From contig CM036753.1 in NCBI GenBank assembly GCA_020796225.1, forward strand, positions 4,293,501 through 4,357,500: a stretch of 64,000 nucleotides of DNA. Direction: 5' to 3'. Of this stretch, positions 10,415 to 22,512 are shown in pieces. Under the pieces are notes generated by a model. The model did no database searches, was not told the origin of the DNA, and saw only the letters and a list, made by a program, of their open reading frames with translations. The stretch's first letter is position 1; each line of letters begins with the position of its first letter. Origin of the DNA: Arion vulgaris (taxonomy: Eukaryota > Mollusca > Gastropoda > Stylommatophora > Arionidae). A program made the translations under genes and the position numbers.

Positions 10415-13400
10415 CTGTTACAGTTAATCTTCTTTTCATTGATCGAGTTTTATCTGTTCGATATCTTCTGTTTCATTGATCGAGTTTTACTGTTACATAT
10501 GAATTTCCTTTTCTTTCTTTTATCTTACATATGAATCTTCTGTTTCATTGATCGAGTTTTATCTGTTACAGTATGAATCTTCTGTTTCATTGATCGAGTT
10601 TTATCTGTTACAGTATGAATCTTCTGTTTCATTGATCGAGTTTTATCTGTTACAGTATGAATCTTCTGTTTCATTGATCGAGTTTTATCTGTTACAGTAT
10701 GAATCTTCTGTTTCATTGATCGAGTTTTATCTGTTACAGTATGAATCTTCTGTTTCATTGATCGAGTTTTATCTGTTACAGTATGAATCTTCTGTTTCAT
10801 TGATCGAGTTTTATCTGTTACAGTATGAATCTTCTGTTTCATTGATCGAGTTTTATCTGTTACAGTATGAATCTTCTGTTTCATTGATCGAGTTTTATCT
10901 GTTACAGTATGAATCTTCTGTTTCATTGATCGAGTTTTATCTGTTACAGTATGAATCTTCTGTTTCATTGATCGAGTTTTATCTGTTACAGTATGAATCT
11001 TCTGTTTCATTGATCGAGTTTTATCTGTTACAGTATGAATCTTCTGTTTCATTGATCGAGTTTTATCTGTTACAGTATGAATCTTCTGTTTCATTGATCG
11101 AGTTTTATCTGTTACAGTATGAATCTTCTGTTTCATTGATCGAGTTTTATCTGTTACAGTATGAATCTTCTGTTTCATTGATCGAGTTTTATCTGTTACA
11201 GTATGAATCTTCTGTTTCATTGATCGAGTTTTATCTGTTACAGTATGAATCTTCTGTTTCATTGATCGAGTTTTATCTGTTACAGTATGAATCTTCTGTT
11301 TCATTGATCGAGTTTTATCTGTTACAGTATGAATCTTCTGTTTCATTGATCGAGTTTTATCTGTTACAGTATGAATCTTCTGTTTCATTGATCGAGTTTT
11401 ATCTGTTACAGTATGAATCTTCTGTTTCATTGATCGAGTTTTATCTGTTACAGTATGAATCTTCTGTTTCATTGATCGAGTTTTATCTGTTACAGTATGA
11501 ATCTTCTGTTTCATTGATCGAGTTTTATCTGTTACAGTATGAATCTTCTGTTTCATTGATCGAGTTTTATCTGTTACAGTATGAATCTTCTGTTTCATTG
11601 ATCGAGTTTTATCTGTTACAGTATGAATCTTCTGTTTCATTGATCGAGTTTTATCTGTTACAGTATGAATCTTCTGTTTCATTGATCGAGTTTTATCTGT
11701 TACAGTATGAATCTTCTGTTTCATTGATCGAGTTTTATCTGTTACAGTATGAATCTTCTGTTTCATTGATCGAGTTTTATCTGTTACAGTATGAATCTTC
11801 TGTTTCATTGATCGAGTTTTATCTGTTACAGTATGAATCTTCTGTTTCATTGATCGAGTTTTATCTGTTACAGTATGAATCTTCTGTTTCATTGATCGAG
11901 TTTTATCTGTTACAGTATGAATCTTCTGTTTCATTGATCGAGTTTTATCTGTTACAGTATGAATCTTCTGTTTCATTGATCGAGTTTTATCTGTTACAGT
12001 ATGAATCTTCTGTTTCATTGATCGAGTTTTATCTGTTACAGTATGAATCTTCTGTTTCATTGATCGAGTTTTATCTGTTACAGTATGAATCTTCTGTTTC
12101 ATTGATCGAGTTTTATCTGTTACAGTATGAATCTTCTGTTTCATTGATCGAGTTTTATCTGTTACAGTATGAATCTTCTGTTTCATTGATCGAGTTTTAT
12201 CTGTTACAGTATGAATCTTCTGTTTCATTGATCGAGTTTTATCTGTTACAGTATGAATCTTCTGTTTCATTGATCGAGTTTTATCTGTTACAGTATGAAT
12301 CTTCTGTTTCATTGATCGAGTTTTATCTGTTACAGTATGAATCTTCTGTTTCATTGATCGAGTTTTATCTGTTACAGTATGAATCTTCTGTTTCATTGAT
12401 CGAGTTTTATCTGTTACAGTATGAATCTTCTGTTTCATTGATCGAGTTTTATCTGTTACAGTATGAATCTTCTGTTTCATTGATCGAGTTTTATCTGTTA
12501 CAGTATGAATCTTCTGTTTCATTGATCGAGTTTTATCTGTTACAGTATGAATCTTCTGTTTCATTGATCGAGTTTTATCTGTTACAGTATGAATCTTCTG
12601 TTTCATTGATCGAGTTTTATCTGTTACAGTATGAATCTTCTGTTTCATTGATCGAGTTTTATCTGTTACAGTATGAATCTTCTGTTTCATTGATCGAGTT
12701 TTATCTGTTACAGTATGAATCTTCTGTTTCATTGATCGAGTTTTATCTGTTACAGTATGAATCTTCTGTTTCATTGATCGAGTTTTATCTGTTACAGTAT
12801 GAATCTTCTGTTTCATTGATCGAGTTTTATCTGTTACAGTATGAATCTTCTGTTTCATTGATCGAGTTTTATCTGTTACAGTATGAATCTTCTGTTTCAT
12901 TGATCGAGTTTTATCTGTTACAGTATGAATCTTCTGTTTCATTGATCGAGTTTTATCTGTTACAGTATGAATCTTCTGTTTCATTGATCGAGTTTTATCT
13001 GTTACAGTATGAATCTTCTGTTTCATTGATCGAGTTTTATCTGTTACAGTATGAATCTTCTGTTTCATTGATCGAGTTTTATCTGTTACAGTATGAATCT
13101 TCTGTTTCATTGATCGAGTTTTATCTGTTACAGTATGAATCTTCTGTTTCATTGATCGAGTTTTATCTGTTACAGTATGAATCTTCTGTTTCATTGATCG
13201 AGTTTTATCTGTTACAGTATGAATCTTCTGTTTCATTGATCGAGTTTTATCTGTTACAGTATGAATCTTCTGTTTCATTGATCGAGTTTTATCTGTTACA
13301 GTATGAATCTTCTGTTTCATTGATCGAGTTTTATCTGTTACAGTATGAATCTTCTGTTTCATTGATCGAGTTTTATCTGTTACAGTATGAATCTTCTGTT

Positions 13401-15375
13401 TCATTGATCGAGTTTTATCTGTTACAGTATGAATCTTCTGTTTCATTGATCGAGTTTTATCTGTTACAGTATGAATCTTCTGTTTCATTGATCGAGTTTT
13501 ATCTGTTACAGTATGAATCTTCTGTTTCATTGATCGAGTTTTATCTGTTACAGTATGAATCTTCTGTTTCATTGATCGAGTTTTATCTGTTACAGTATGA
13601 ATCTTCTGTTTCATTGATCGAGTTTTATCTGTTACAGTATGAATCTTCTGTTTCATTGATCGAGTTTTATCTGTTACAGTATGAATCTTCTGTTTCATTG
13701 ATCGAGTTTTATCTGTTACAGTATGAATCTTCTGTTTCATTGATCGAGTTTTATCTGTTACAGTATGAATCTTCTGTTTCATTGATCGAGTTTTATCTGT
13801 TACAGTATGAATCTTCTGTTTCATTGATCGAGTTTTATCCAGTATGACTCTGTTTCAGATAGTTTATCTGTTCGAATCTTCTGTTTCATTGATCGAGTTT
13901 TATCTGTTACAGTATGAATCTTCTGTTTCATTGATCGAGTTTTATCTGTTACAGTATGAATCTTCTGTTTCATTGATCGAGTTTTATCTGTTACAGTATG
14001 AATCTTCTGTTTCATTGATCGAGTTTTATCTGTTACAGTATGAATCTTCTGTTTCATTGATCGAGTTTTATCTGTTACAGTATGAATCTTCTGTTTCATT
14101 GATCGAGTTTTATCTGTTACAGTATGAATCTTCTGTTTCATTGATCGAGTTTTATCTGTTACAGTATGAATCTTCTGTTTCATTGATCGAGTTTGATCTG
14201 TTACAGTATGAATCTTCTGTTTCATTGATCGAGTTTTATCTGTTACAGTATGAATCTTCTGTTTCATTGATCGAGTTTTATCTGTTACAGTATGAATCTT
14301 CTGTTTCATTGATCGAGTTTTATCTGTTACAGTATGAATCTTCTGTTTCATTGATCGAGTTTTATCTGTTACAGTATGAATCTTCTGTTTCATTGATCGA
14401 GTTTTATCTGTTACAGTATGAATCTTCTGTTTCATTGATCGAGTTTTATCTGTTACAGTATGAATCTTCTGTTTCATTGATCGAGTTTTATCTGTTACAG
14501 TATGAATCTTCTGTTTCATTGATCGAGTTTTATCTGTTACAGTATGAATCTTCTGTTTCATTGATCGAATTTTATCTGTTACAGTATGAATCTTCTGTTT
14601 CATTGATCGAGTTTTATCTGTTACAGTATGAATCTTCTGTTTCATTGATCGAGTTTTATCTGTTACAGTATGAATCTTCTGTTTCATTGATCGAGTTTTA
14701 TCTGTTACAGTATGAATCTTCTGTTTCATTGATCGAGTTTTATCTGTTATCAGTTAATCTTCTGTTTCATTGATCGAGTTTTATCTGTTACAGTATGAAT
14801 CTTCTGTTTCATTGATCGAGTTTTATCTGTTACAGTATGAATCTTCTGTTTCATTGATCGAGTTTTATCTGTTACAGTATGAATCTTCGTTTCATTGATC
14901 GAGTTTTTTATCTGTTTACAGTATGAATCTTCTGTTTCATTGATCGAGTTTTATCTGTTACAGTATGAATCTTCTGTTTCATTGATCGAGTTTTATCTGT
15001 TACAGTATGAATCTTCTGTTTCATTGATCGAGTTTTATCTGTTACAGTATGAATCTTCTGTTTCATTGATCGAGTTTTATCTGTTACAGTATGAATCTTC
15101 TGTTTCATTGATCGAGTTTTATCTGTTACAGTATGAATCTTCTGTTTCATTGATCGAGTTTTATCTGTTACAGTATGAATCTTCTGTTTCATTGATCGAG
15201 TTTTATCTGTTACAGTATGAATCTTCTGTTTCATTGATCGAGTTTTATCTGTTACAGTATGAATCTTCTGTTTCATTGATCGAGTTTTATCTGTTACAGT
15301 ATGAATCTTCTGTTTCATTGATCGAGTTTTATCTGTTACAGTATGAATCTTCTGTTTCATTGATCGAGTTTTAGT
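10415..15375. repeat. 42-bp minisatellite, ~116 copies, extremely uniform
   Basis: The unit reads TGTTACAGTATGAATCTTCT then GTTTCATTGATCGAGTTTTA and TC. Copies from about 10548 to 13838 appear identical. Interruptions lie near 13840-13875, 14748-14757 and 14885-14920, and single-base variants occur near 14193 and 14569. The unit is a multiple of three and lacks stops in one frame on each strand. Long frames of 1099 residues therefore open on both strands, and neither should be read as a gene. The array is bounded left by a decayed run from 10415 and right by unique DNA at 15376. Confidence 0.98.
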
Positions 15376-15840
15376 GATCGTGTACAGTGCAACAGTATTT
15401 CAGTTTTCTTGTTTTTTCAGCTATTTCGCTCTACCTGGAAGTGCCACAACTAGTTGAGCCAGTACGGTTGAATGTGGGAAAACTTCGAGCGTCGTCATTC
15501 TTTTGAATGAGAGCTGCTCGGAATTTGTTTAAATGTATTTAGTTGCCTATTGGCTCTATAAAGGCCACAATCAAGTGGAAATTATACTTTGATTTTGGTC
15601 GAAAACTGAGAAGCAATTTATTGTATTAGTGTAAATCTTGTTATTCTGCATACCGTTGTCTTTACTTTTACAACTCTGTACACAGTTTTGCTCATTTTTC
15701 TGGCAGGCGATTGCCCTTAATTTTGGTTTGATATTTCTTTGTTATTCGATTATGTTTCATGTCTTCTTTGTGAGGCCGTCTTTATATTCTTTATTTTACT
15801 TATCAAATAAAATCTTCGTATGTACTTGTAATTGTTTTAT
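15376..15840 (+). other. Unique spacer with a TATA-like motif
   Basis: No domain-bearing frame is present. TCTATAAAGG at about 15555 is a good match to a TATA box, but no downstream gene is visible, so promoter function is unproven. From about 15638 a short open frame exists without recognisable features. Confidence 0.35.
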
Positions 15841-15844
15841 GATG

Positions 15845-16215
15845 GACTATCATCATTGTACTTTGCTGTGTAATCATGTGTGCTCCAATCTCTTTTTATA
15901 CATGAAGATCTCAGAGGCAGTGCACGAATTCCATAGCACCAGCGAGGGCCCCCGATATAATTTAGAAGGTGATGAAAATATTGTGCAGGAATATTTTTTT
16001 TAATGTGTCTAATGAATTTTTCATGGGCAACCCGTTATTCTCAGATTTTGAACTGCCAATGGTTCTTTTATATGCTCAACTTGAACACGGGGCTTACATT
16101 TTATCATCGGTCTCCGAAAGGACTAGGAACTCGATATCACCTACACTGAGATCAGGGATCTCTGGAAAATTATCCGATGGCTGCACGGGGGAGCGAACCG
16201 AGTACCATTGGAACG
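15845..16215 (-). mobile_element. SINE-B copy with tRNA-like head
   Basis: On the minus strand the element starts at the tRNA-like head near 16215. It shows an A-box-like GGCGTAGAGGTTGGGTGCTC in the adjoining array and a B-box-like CGGTTCGCTCCCC near 16190. The body includes CCCTGATCTCAGTGTAGGTG and GGAGCACACATGATTACA and runs to about 15845. Other copies in the window share the body. SINEs of this kind are transcribed by RNA polymerase III and moved by LINE enzymes. The head of this copy continues directly into the 32-bp array at 16212. Confidence 0.75.
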
Positions 16216-17005
16216 AGAGGCGAGCACCCAACCTCTACGCCACAGAGAGAGGTGAGCACCCAACCTCTACGTCACAGAGAGGTGAGCACCCAACCTCTAC
16301 GCCACAGAGAGAGGCGAGCACCCAACCTCTACGCCACAGAGAGAGGTGAGCACCCAACCTCTACGTCACAGAGAGAGGCGGGCACCAAACCTCTACGCCA
16401 CAGAGAGAGGTGAGCACCCAACCTCTACGCCACAGAGAGAGGTGAGCACCCAACCTCTACGTCACAGAGAGAGGCGAGCACCCAACCTCTACGCCACAGA
16501 GAGAGGCGAGCACCCAACCTCTACGCCACAGAGAGAGGCGAGCACCCAACCTCTACGCCACAGAGAGAGGTGAGCACCCAACCTCTACGCCACAGAGAGA
16601 GGTGAGCACCCAACCTCTACGTCACAGAGAGAGGCGAGCACCCAACCTCTACGCCACAGAGAGAGGTGAGCACCCAACCTCTACGTCACAGAGAGAGGCG
16701 AGCACCCAACCTCTACGCCACAGAGAGAGGCGAGCACCCAACCTCTACGCCACAGAGAGAGGTGAGCACCCAACCTCTACGTCACAGAGAGGTGAGCACC
16801 CAACCTCTACGTCACAGAGAGAGGCGAGCACCCAACCTCTACGCCACAGAGAGAGGCGAGCACCCAACCTCTACGCCACAGAGAGAGGCGAGCACCCAAC
16901 CTCTACGCCACAGAGAGAGGCGAGCACCCAACCTCTACGCCACAGAGAGAGGCGAGCACCCAACCTCTACGCCACAGGAGAGGCGAGCACCCAACCTCTA
17001 CGCTA
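16212..17005. repeat. 32-bp minisatellite grown from the SINE-B tRNA head, ~25 copies
   Basis: Units contain GCGAGCACCCAACCTCTACG, then CCACAGAGAGAG, with C/T variants. On the minus strand each unit reads GTGGCGTAGAGGTTGGGTGC, a tRNA D-arm/A-box-like sequence. The first unit is in register with the head of the SINE-B copy at 15845-16215. A degraded single unit with AGAGAGGCAAGCAC sits at the same place in the SINE-B copy ending near 53030, which supports this origin. Confidence 0.9.
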
Positions 17006-17087
17006 CCCCCTAAATATTTTCTGAAACATTCACCAGGGCACACATACACACGTAATAAAACAATGGGTTGATTGATTTTATGATCAA

Positions 17088-17245
17088 TTGATTCATTCAT
17101 TGATTGACTGACATAACCATCATTATTGCCCTTCGGTGATTGTCTATGTGTGCTCCGATCTCTTTCTTACACAGCAAGATCGCAGAGGCAGTTCACTAGC
17201 TCCGTATCATTGGTGAGAATCTCCGATGTCATTTTGAAGAAGGGA
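17088..17245 (-). mobile_element. SINE-B fragment, 3' half with (TTGA)-type tail
   Basis: The plus strand reads an imperfect ATTGATTGA-type run near 17090. GTGTGCTCCGATCTCTTTCT, AGATCGCAGAGGCAGTTCAC and GGTGAGAATCTCCGATG follow. These match the other SINE-B copies in reverse orientation. The head is not recognisable. Confidence 0.75.
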
Positions 17246-17457
17246 TGTAAGTTTTGTCGAAAATTTTATATTTTAATGAGTTTTTTTAATTCCTAAAACA
17301 TAACCCAAATCCGCCTTTATTCCCTCATTTTCAGTCATAATTTCTTGTTTGTATATGTTTTATTTCCCTGTAGCTTAGGGATTGAATGTATTGAACTGGA
17401 TAATTGTAAATACTCAAAACCATGAGAAGCGTACTAGGCAAATTTTAGTATCAAATG
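17246..17457. other. AT-rich spacer
   Basis: No gene or repeat is recognised. The right edge merges into the first partial unit of the 56-bp array. Confidence 0.5.
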
Positions 17458-19318
17458 GATCGATGCGCAGTAAGAAAACTATGAGAAATGTGTCATGTAT
17501 ATGGTCGGTATCAAGTCGATGCACAGTAAGAAAACTATGAGAAATGTGTCATGTATATGGTCGGTATCAAGTCGATGCGCAGTAAGAAAACTATGAGAAA
17601 TGTGTCATGTATATGGTCGGTATCAAGTCGATGCGCAGTAAGAAAACTATTAGAAATGTGTCATGTATATGGTCGGTATCAAGTCGATGCGCAGTAAGAA
17701 AACTATGAGAAATGTGTCATGTATATGGTCGGTATCAAGTCGATGCGCAGTAAGAAAACTATGAGAAATGTGTCATGTATATGGTCGGTATCAAGTCGAT
17801 GCGCAGTAAGAAATCTATAAGAAATGTGTCATGTATATGGTCGGTATCAAGTCGATGCGCAGTAAGAAATCTATAAGAAATGTGTCATGTATATGGTCGG
17901 TATCAAGTCGATGCGCAGTAAGAAATCTATAAGAAATGTGTCATGTATATGGTCGGTATCAAGTCGATGCGCAGTAAGAAACTATAGAAATGTGTCATGT
18001 ATATGGTCGGTATCAAGTCGATGCCAGTAAGAAACTATAAGAAATGTGTCATGTATATGGTCGGTATCAAGTCGATGCGCAGTAAGAAAACTATGAGAAA
18101 TGTGTCATGTATATGGTCGGTATCAAGTCGATGCGCAGTAAGAAAACTATGAGAAATGTGTCATGTATATGGTCGGTATCAAGTCGATGCGCAGTAAGAA
18201 AACTATAAGAAATGTGTCATGTATATGGTCGGTATCAAGTCGATGCGCAGTAAGAAATCTATAGAAATGTGTCATGTATAGGTCGGTATCAAGTCGATGC
18301 GCAGTAAGAAACTATAAGAATGTGCTCATGTATATGGTCGGTATCAAGTCGATGCGCAGTAAGAAACTATAGAAATGTGTCATGTATATGGTCGGTATCA
18401 AGTCGATGCGCAGTAAGAAACTTATAAGAAATGTGTCATGTATATGGTCGGTATCAAGTCGATGCGCAGTAAGAAAACTATGAGAAATGTGTCATGTATA
18501 TGGTCGGTATCAAGTCGATGCGCAGTAAGAAAACTATAAGAAATGTGTCATGTATATGGTCGGTATCAAGTCGATGCGCAGTAAGAAAACTATAAGAAAT
18601 GTGTCATGTATATGGTCGGTATCAAGTCGATGCTCAGTAAGAAAACTATAAGAAATGTGTCATGTATATGGTCGGTATCAAGTCGATGCGCAGTAAGAAA
18701 ACTATAAGAAATGTGTCATGTATATGGTCGGTATCAAGTCGATGCGCAGTAAGAAAACTATTAGAAATGTGTCATGTATATGGTCGGTATCAAGTCGATG
18801 CGCAGTAAGAAAACTATAAGAAATGTGTCATGTATATGGTCGGTATCAAGTCGATGCGCAGTAAGAAAACTATAAGAAATGTGTCATGTATATGGTCGGT
18901 ATCAAGTCGATGCGCAGTAAGAAAACTATAGAAATGTGCTATGTATATGGTCGGTATCAAGTCGATGCACAGTAAGAAAACTATAAGAAATGTGTCATGT
19001 ATATGGTCGGTATCAAGTCGATGCACAGTAAGAAAACTATAAGAAATGTGTCATGTATATGGTCGGTATCAAGTCGATGCACAGTAAGAAAACTATAAAG
19101 TATAAGGGGTAATGTCATGTATATGGTCGGTATCAAGTCGATGCACAGTAAGAAAACTATAAGAATATGTGTCGCATGTTATTAGTGGTCGGTATAAAGT
19201 CGATGCACAGTAAGAAAACTATAAGAAATGTGTCATGTATATGTTCGGTATCAAGTCGATACACAGTAAGAAAACTATAAGAAATGTGTCATGTATATGG
19301 TCGGTATCAAGTCGATGC
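17458..19318. repeat. 56-bp minisatellite, ~33 copies
   Basis: Units contain GATGCGCAGTAAGAAAACTA, then TRAGAAATGTGTCATGTATA, then TGGTCGGTATCAAGTC. Early copies have CTATGAG and later ones CTATAAG. From about 18960 the CGCAG motif becomes CACAG, so variants are clustered along the array. Small indels rise toward 19080-19200. No link to a transposon was found for this unit. Confidence 0.97.
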
Positions 19319-19384
19319 ATGTACACAATAACATACAAGATAATTATTTCTTCCTGTTTGATGAGAAGTCCATCGTTAACACAT

Positions 19385-19705
19385 GATTAGTTAGTTAGTT
19401 TGTTCCTTTCGTGCCAAAGGCGGCACATAGGGCAGAGGTTTTATATCTCCATGTGATACGGTTCTTTGCTAGCAGTTGAAGATCTTGTATGGTTTTACAT
19501 CCCAATAGTTTACTTTCTTGATGGATGGTTCTTCAAAGAGTGGTCTTTGGTCTTCCACGTTTTCTTTTCCCAACTGGTATCCTCATAAGGACTTATCGAT
19601 TTATTCTCTTTTCGTCTGATGTAAGAACACGACCTAAATATTTCCACCTTCGTTTCCTTATAATATTTGATATGGGTTGTTGGTGTGTTCTATCTCTCAC
19701 TGTGT
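19385..19705 (-). pseudogene. RTE-like LINE C-terminal fragment
   Basis: The minus strand encodes ISNIIRKRRWKYLGRVLTSD, which matches the RRKW-x-x-hGHhLR block after the RT thumb. Frame changes follow toward 19390. A (TTAG) run at 19386-19400 may be its 3' tail. Only the last part of the protein remains. Confidence 0.65.
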
Positions 19706-19794
19706 TGTTAGAAACGAAATTACTCTATTTGACTTGTAATAACACATGATACTGATGATAATTAGTGAGAATGAAATCGGATTCATCGTGTGCC

Positions 19795-19950
19795 TATAAC
19801 AGTCGGTAACCTGGACGTAGAGCACGAGGAAGATCAAGAACCCGATGGATAGATAATATATCAGATATCCTGTGACATTAAAGCCTAGCAACTACAGATG
19901 CACTACACCTGGCACTGGACAGAAAACTGAAACTCCATACGCCGCTTCAC
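19795..19950 (+). pseudogene. LINE-a extreme C-terminus
   Basis: The plus strand encodes RGRSRTRWIDNISDIL, a stop, then LATTDALHLALDRKLKLHTP. This is the terminal block also seen at 27960-28190, where it is better preserved. The piece is too short to judge further. Confidence 0.65.
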
Positions 19951-20481
19951 GACACATGTGGATAAGATAAGTGTTATGATGTTTCTGATGTGTTGCGTTG
20001 ATAATAGAACACAGATCTAAGTCAATTGTAAAAAATAAAAACCAAGTCAAGTAATTACTGAGAGCATTCTTTTAATTTACAAGTAATTGATTTCTCTCAC
20101 ACACACAGTAATGAACAATAATAATGAATTAACTTGAAATGGATAGTTCTACTAAGTAATTTATGTTTGTAACGCAATTATTGAAGAAAATGTTAGCAAA
20201 TACTTACGTCGTGTCTATTGTTTTCATTTTTTTAAATTTCCGTAGTATATGATTTAGTTCAAATCAAAGCTATAATAGAATGATACCAAATTAACATATG
20301 GTTTAGTAGTTCATATTTGATTTCACTGACAACCTACGCAATAGGTATGCATGCACTTGTGCAACCATGTTCCTCTGTTATGACGTCTTGCAATAAGATT
20401 GAACTTGCTACTTAAAATCAAATTATTTTGTTTAAAATAAAATAACTGAAGAGTAAATTAAATTTATTACCAACCAAAAAC
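19951..20481. other. AT-rich spacer
   Basis: I see no gene, element end or tandem repeat in this stretch. Confidence 0.5.
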
Positions 20482-20789
20482 CACTTAGAAACCCACGCCA
20501 CTTAGAAACCCACATCACTTAGAAACCCACACCACTTAGAAACCCACACCACTTAGAAACCCACGCCACTTAGAAATCCACACCACTTAGAAACCCACAC
20601 CACTTAGAAACCCACACCACTTAGAAACCCACACCACTTAGAAACCCACGCCACTTAGAAACCCACACCACTTAGAAACCCACGCCACTTAGAAACCCAC
20701 ACCACTTAGAAACCCACACCACTTAGAAACCCACACCACTTAGAAACCCACGCCACTTAGAAACCCACACCACTTAGAAACACACACAA
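20482..20789 (+). repeat. 17-bp tandem repeat, ~18 copies
   Basis: The unit is CACTTAGAAACCCACAC or the CACGC variant. Copies are nearly perfect, and the array ends in a degenerate CACACACAAA. Confidence 0.95.
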
Positions 20790-20816
20790 AATAAACAACT
20801 TCAGAATAATAATTTA

Positions 20817-20976
20817 TATTTTATAACACGACTGTGTATTTTATAACACGACTGTGTATTTTATAACACGACTGTGTATTTTATAACACGACTGTGTATT
20901 TTATAACACGACTGTGTATTTTATAACACGACTGTGTATTTTATAACACGACTGTGTATTTTATAACACGACTGTG
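20817..20976 (+). repeat. 20-bp tandem repeat, 8 copies
   Basis: Eight perfect copies of TATTTTATAACACGACTGTG directly abut the 3' end of the minus-strand LINE-E fragment. The array sits where an element tail would lie and may have expanded from it. Confidence 0.95.
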
Positions 20977-21345
20977 GTTGAGCTAAATGTTTCTTTCTCT
21001 TCATCTTTCAACTTCCAACGGAGCACAAGTCTTCCAACAAACTTCTTCTTCCAGCTCTTCCTCTCTCTTGCCATCTCTTCCAATTCTTTCCACGTCTTGC
21101 CTATCCTTTTAATACCCGTCTCCAGCTCGCTTCTCCAGGTATTTCTAGGCCTTCCCCATCTCCTCTTTCTCTGCGGTTTCAAAACAATACCTGTTTTGCA
21201 ATGCTTCTGGTCGGTCTTCTCAATGTATGTCTAATCCATCGCCAGCGTCTCTTCATTGACTCATTTTGCCACTGGTATCTGCTTAGTACTTTCTCTGAGT
21301 TAATCGTTCGTAGTGGTATCATCCCTTCTCAATTCATTTATTCTA
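20977..21345 (-). pseudogene. LINE-E 3' fragment
   Basis: The minus-strand frame 21182-20961 encodes RKRRWGRPRNTWRSELETGI, then KRIGKTWKELEEMARERKSW, a LINE C-terminus of the RTE-like type with the usual GRPRxxWR block. Decayed sequence extends upstream to about 21345. A related plus-strand copy lies at 39357-39675. The last residues run into the 20-bp array. Confidence 0.8.
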
Positions 21346-21760
21346 TGTAAACATCAAATGAACTAAGTTTGCCTAGATATAAATATGTATACGTTTCTTG
21401 TAAAAATCCAGAAATATTTAGCTAACTTTTTGTAATTAACCTAAATTTGTCAAAAGTATGAACTTCTATAAAAACATGTCCTAAAACAGACTTCTCCTTT
21501 GTACTTTTTAAGCGTCATTTTTCCGGCTGTTTTATTATATTTTAATCCCATCTTTTGATGTAAGCCTATTTAGTATGTTGTACTCTTTAAAACTGCCTGT
21601 TGTCATCTCTCACCTTTGAATAATAATGATAAACATTTATGGACATACACAAAGATTTTTTAATTATCTCTCAAAGTGTCGAGAAAGTAACGTGTTTCTG
21701 TGATGTTGGTAGTTCAGTTCTATAATATCCTGTCGGAAGATTTCTGTAGAAGAAACAAAA
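21346..21760. other. AT-rich spacer
   Basis: No gene or repeat family is recognised here. Confidence 0.5.
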
Positions 21761-21761
21761 C

Positions 21762-21795
21762 AGATTGATTGATTAATTGATTGATTGATTGAAAC
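21762..21795 (+). repeat. (GATT)n microsatellite
   Basis: An imperfect GATT run with one ATTA interruption. It resembles the tails of SINE-B, but no SINE-B body adjoins it. Confidence 0.85.
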
Positions 21796-21889
21796 AATAT
21801 TTTATCAACTGTAAAGTTAAAAGTGTGTGCAAGTCTATAATCTCTAGAGACTGTTATATTTCTGTTGTACATCATTTTTTTATTAATAT

Positions 21890-21902
21890 AAAATGAGGGT
21901 CT
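21890..21902 (+). repeat. Left 13-bp target-site duplication of SINE-C
   Basis: AAAATGAGGGTCT precedes the poly-T run and recurs exactly at 22118-22130. Confidence 0.93.
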
Positions 21903-22117
21903 TTTTTTTTTTTTTTTTTTTTCGATCCAGAAGCACTTGAGCTATTCAGCTCTTTGGCTCGGTGCCATGGACATCGTAACCCTTCGGTTCGGTGCCACGA
22001 ACACTGTAAATCTGGGGAATCTGTGGCTTGTCTGCCATCCCGCGGAATTGAACCCGCACACACAGAGGATAGTCACCCGTAGTCCAACGCGCTACGAACA
22101 CGCTGGGCAGACGGGCT
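21903..22117 (-). mobile_element. SINE-C, complete tRNA-derived SINE
   Basis: A 215-bp element flanked by exact 13-bp duplications. On the minus strand it starts AGCCCGTCTGCCCAGCGTG. It then has A-box-like TAGCGCGTTGGACTACGGG and B-box-like GGGTTCAATTCCG near 22045, followed by GGCAGAC, which pairs with an upstream GTCTGCC. The body contains two related GTGGCACCGAACC/ATGGCACCGAGCC blocks, and it ends in a poly-A run (poly-T at 21902-21922 on the plus strand). This fits a polymerase III retroposon inserted by target-primed reverse transcription. Its intact head and clean duplication suggest a fairly young copy. Confidence 0.93.
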
Positions 22118-22130
22118 AAAATGAGGGTCT
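22118..22130 (+). repeat. Right 13-bp target-site duplication of SINE-C
   Basis: AAAATGAGGGTCT follows the 5' end of the minus-strand SINE and equals 21890-21902. Confidence 0.93.
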
Positions 22131-22144
22131 AAAAACCAAGGATT

Positions 22145-22330
22145 CCTTTTCTTGCTCCGGATTTTCCCGTATGACTCGGTCTCTCTCTCTCTCTCTACAG
22201 AAATGACACATCATAGGTCAGAAGTTAATCCACATCACATACTCCTTATCTCCGGCAACAATCCTTGGGTTCTCTGGAAAAAAGATTGTGATGAACGGAA
22301 CGGCCCAGCCCGTATTCTATGTATAAAACA
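22145..22330 (-). mobile_element. SINE-A body fragment without head
   Basis: The blocks TATGACTCGGTCTCTCTC, CAACAATCCTTGGGTTCTCT and TGATGAACGGAACGG match the SINE-A copy at 54690-54950. The tRNA-like head is absent at the right end, so this copy is truncated. Confidence 0.65.
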
Positions 22331-22334
22331 AATT

Positions 22335-22357
22335 TGAGTACATACATACATACATAA

Positions 22358-22388
<31 letters not shown>

Positions 22389-22426
22389 CATAAATACATA
22401 CATACATACATACATAAATACATACA

Positions 22427-22460
<34 letters not shown>

Positions 22461-22512
22461 CATAAATATATGCATACATGCATACATGCATACATACATA
22501 CATACATATATT
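22335..22512. repeat. (TACA)n-type microsatellite
   Basis: A long imperfect CATACATA run with TATATA and AAATA interruptions. It abuts the 3' end of a minus-strand LINE-b fragment, so it may have begun as that element's tail. Reading frames made of MYVC-type repeats are artefacts of it. Confidence 0.95.

Noticed and set aside
10525..15374. Open reading frames of 1099, 302, 309 and 159 residues on both strands
   Set aside because: They are a by-product of a stop-free 42-bp unit repeated over 100 times; both strands are open equally and no non-repeat domain is attached.
10415..15375. CRISPR-like regular array
   Set aside because: There are no unique spacers; units are directly adjacent, and the sequence is clearly eukaryotic.
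15550..15565. Promoter with TATA box
   Set aside because: Good TATA motif, but no gene or initiator context; kept only as a note.
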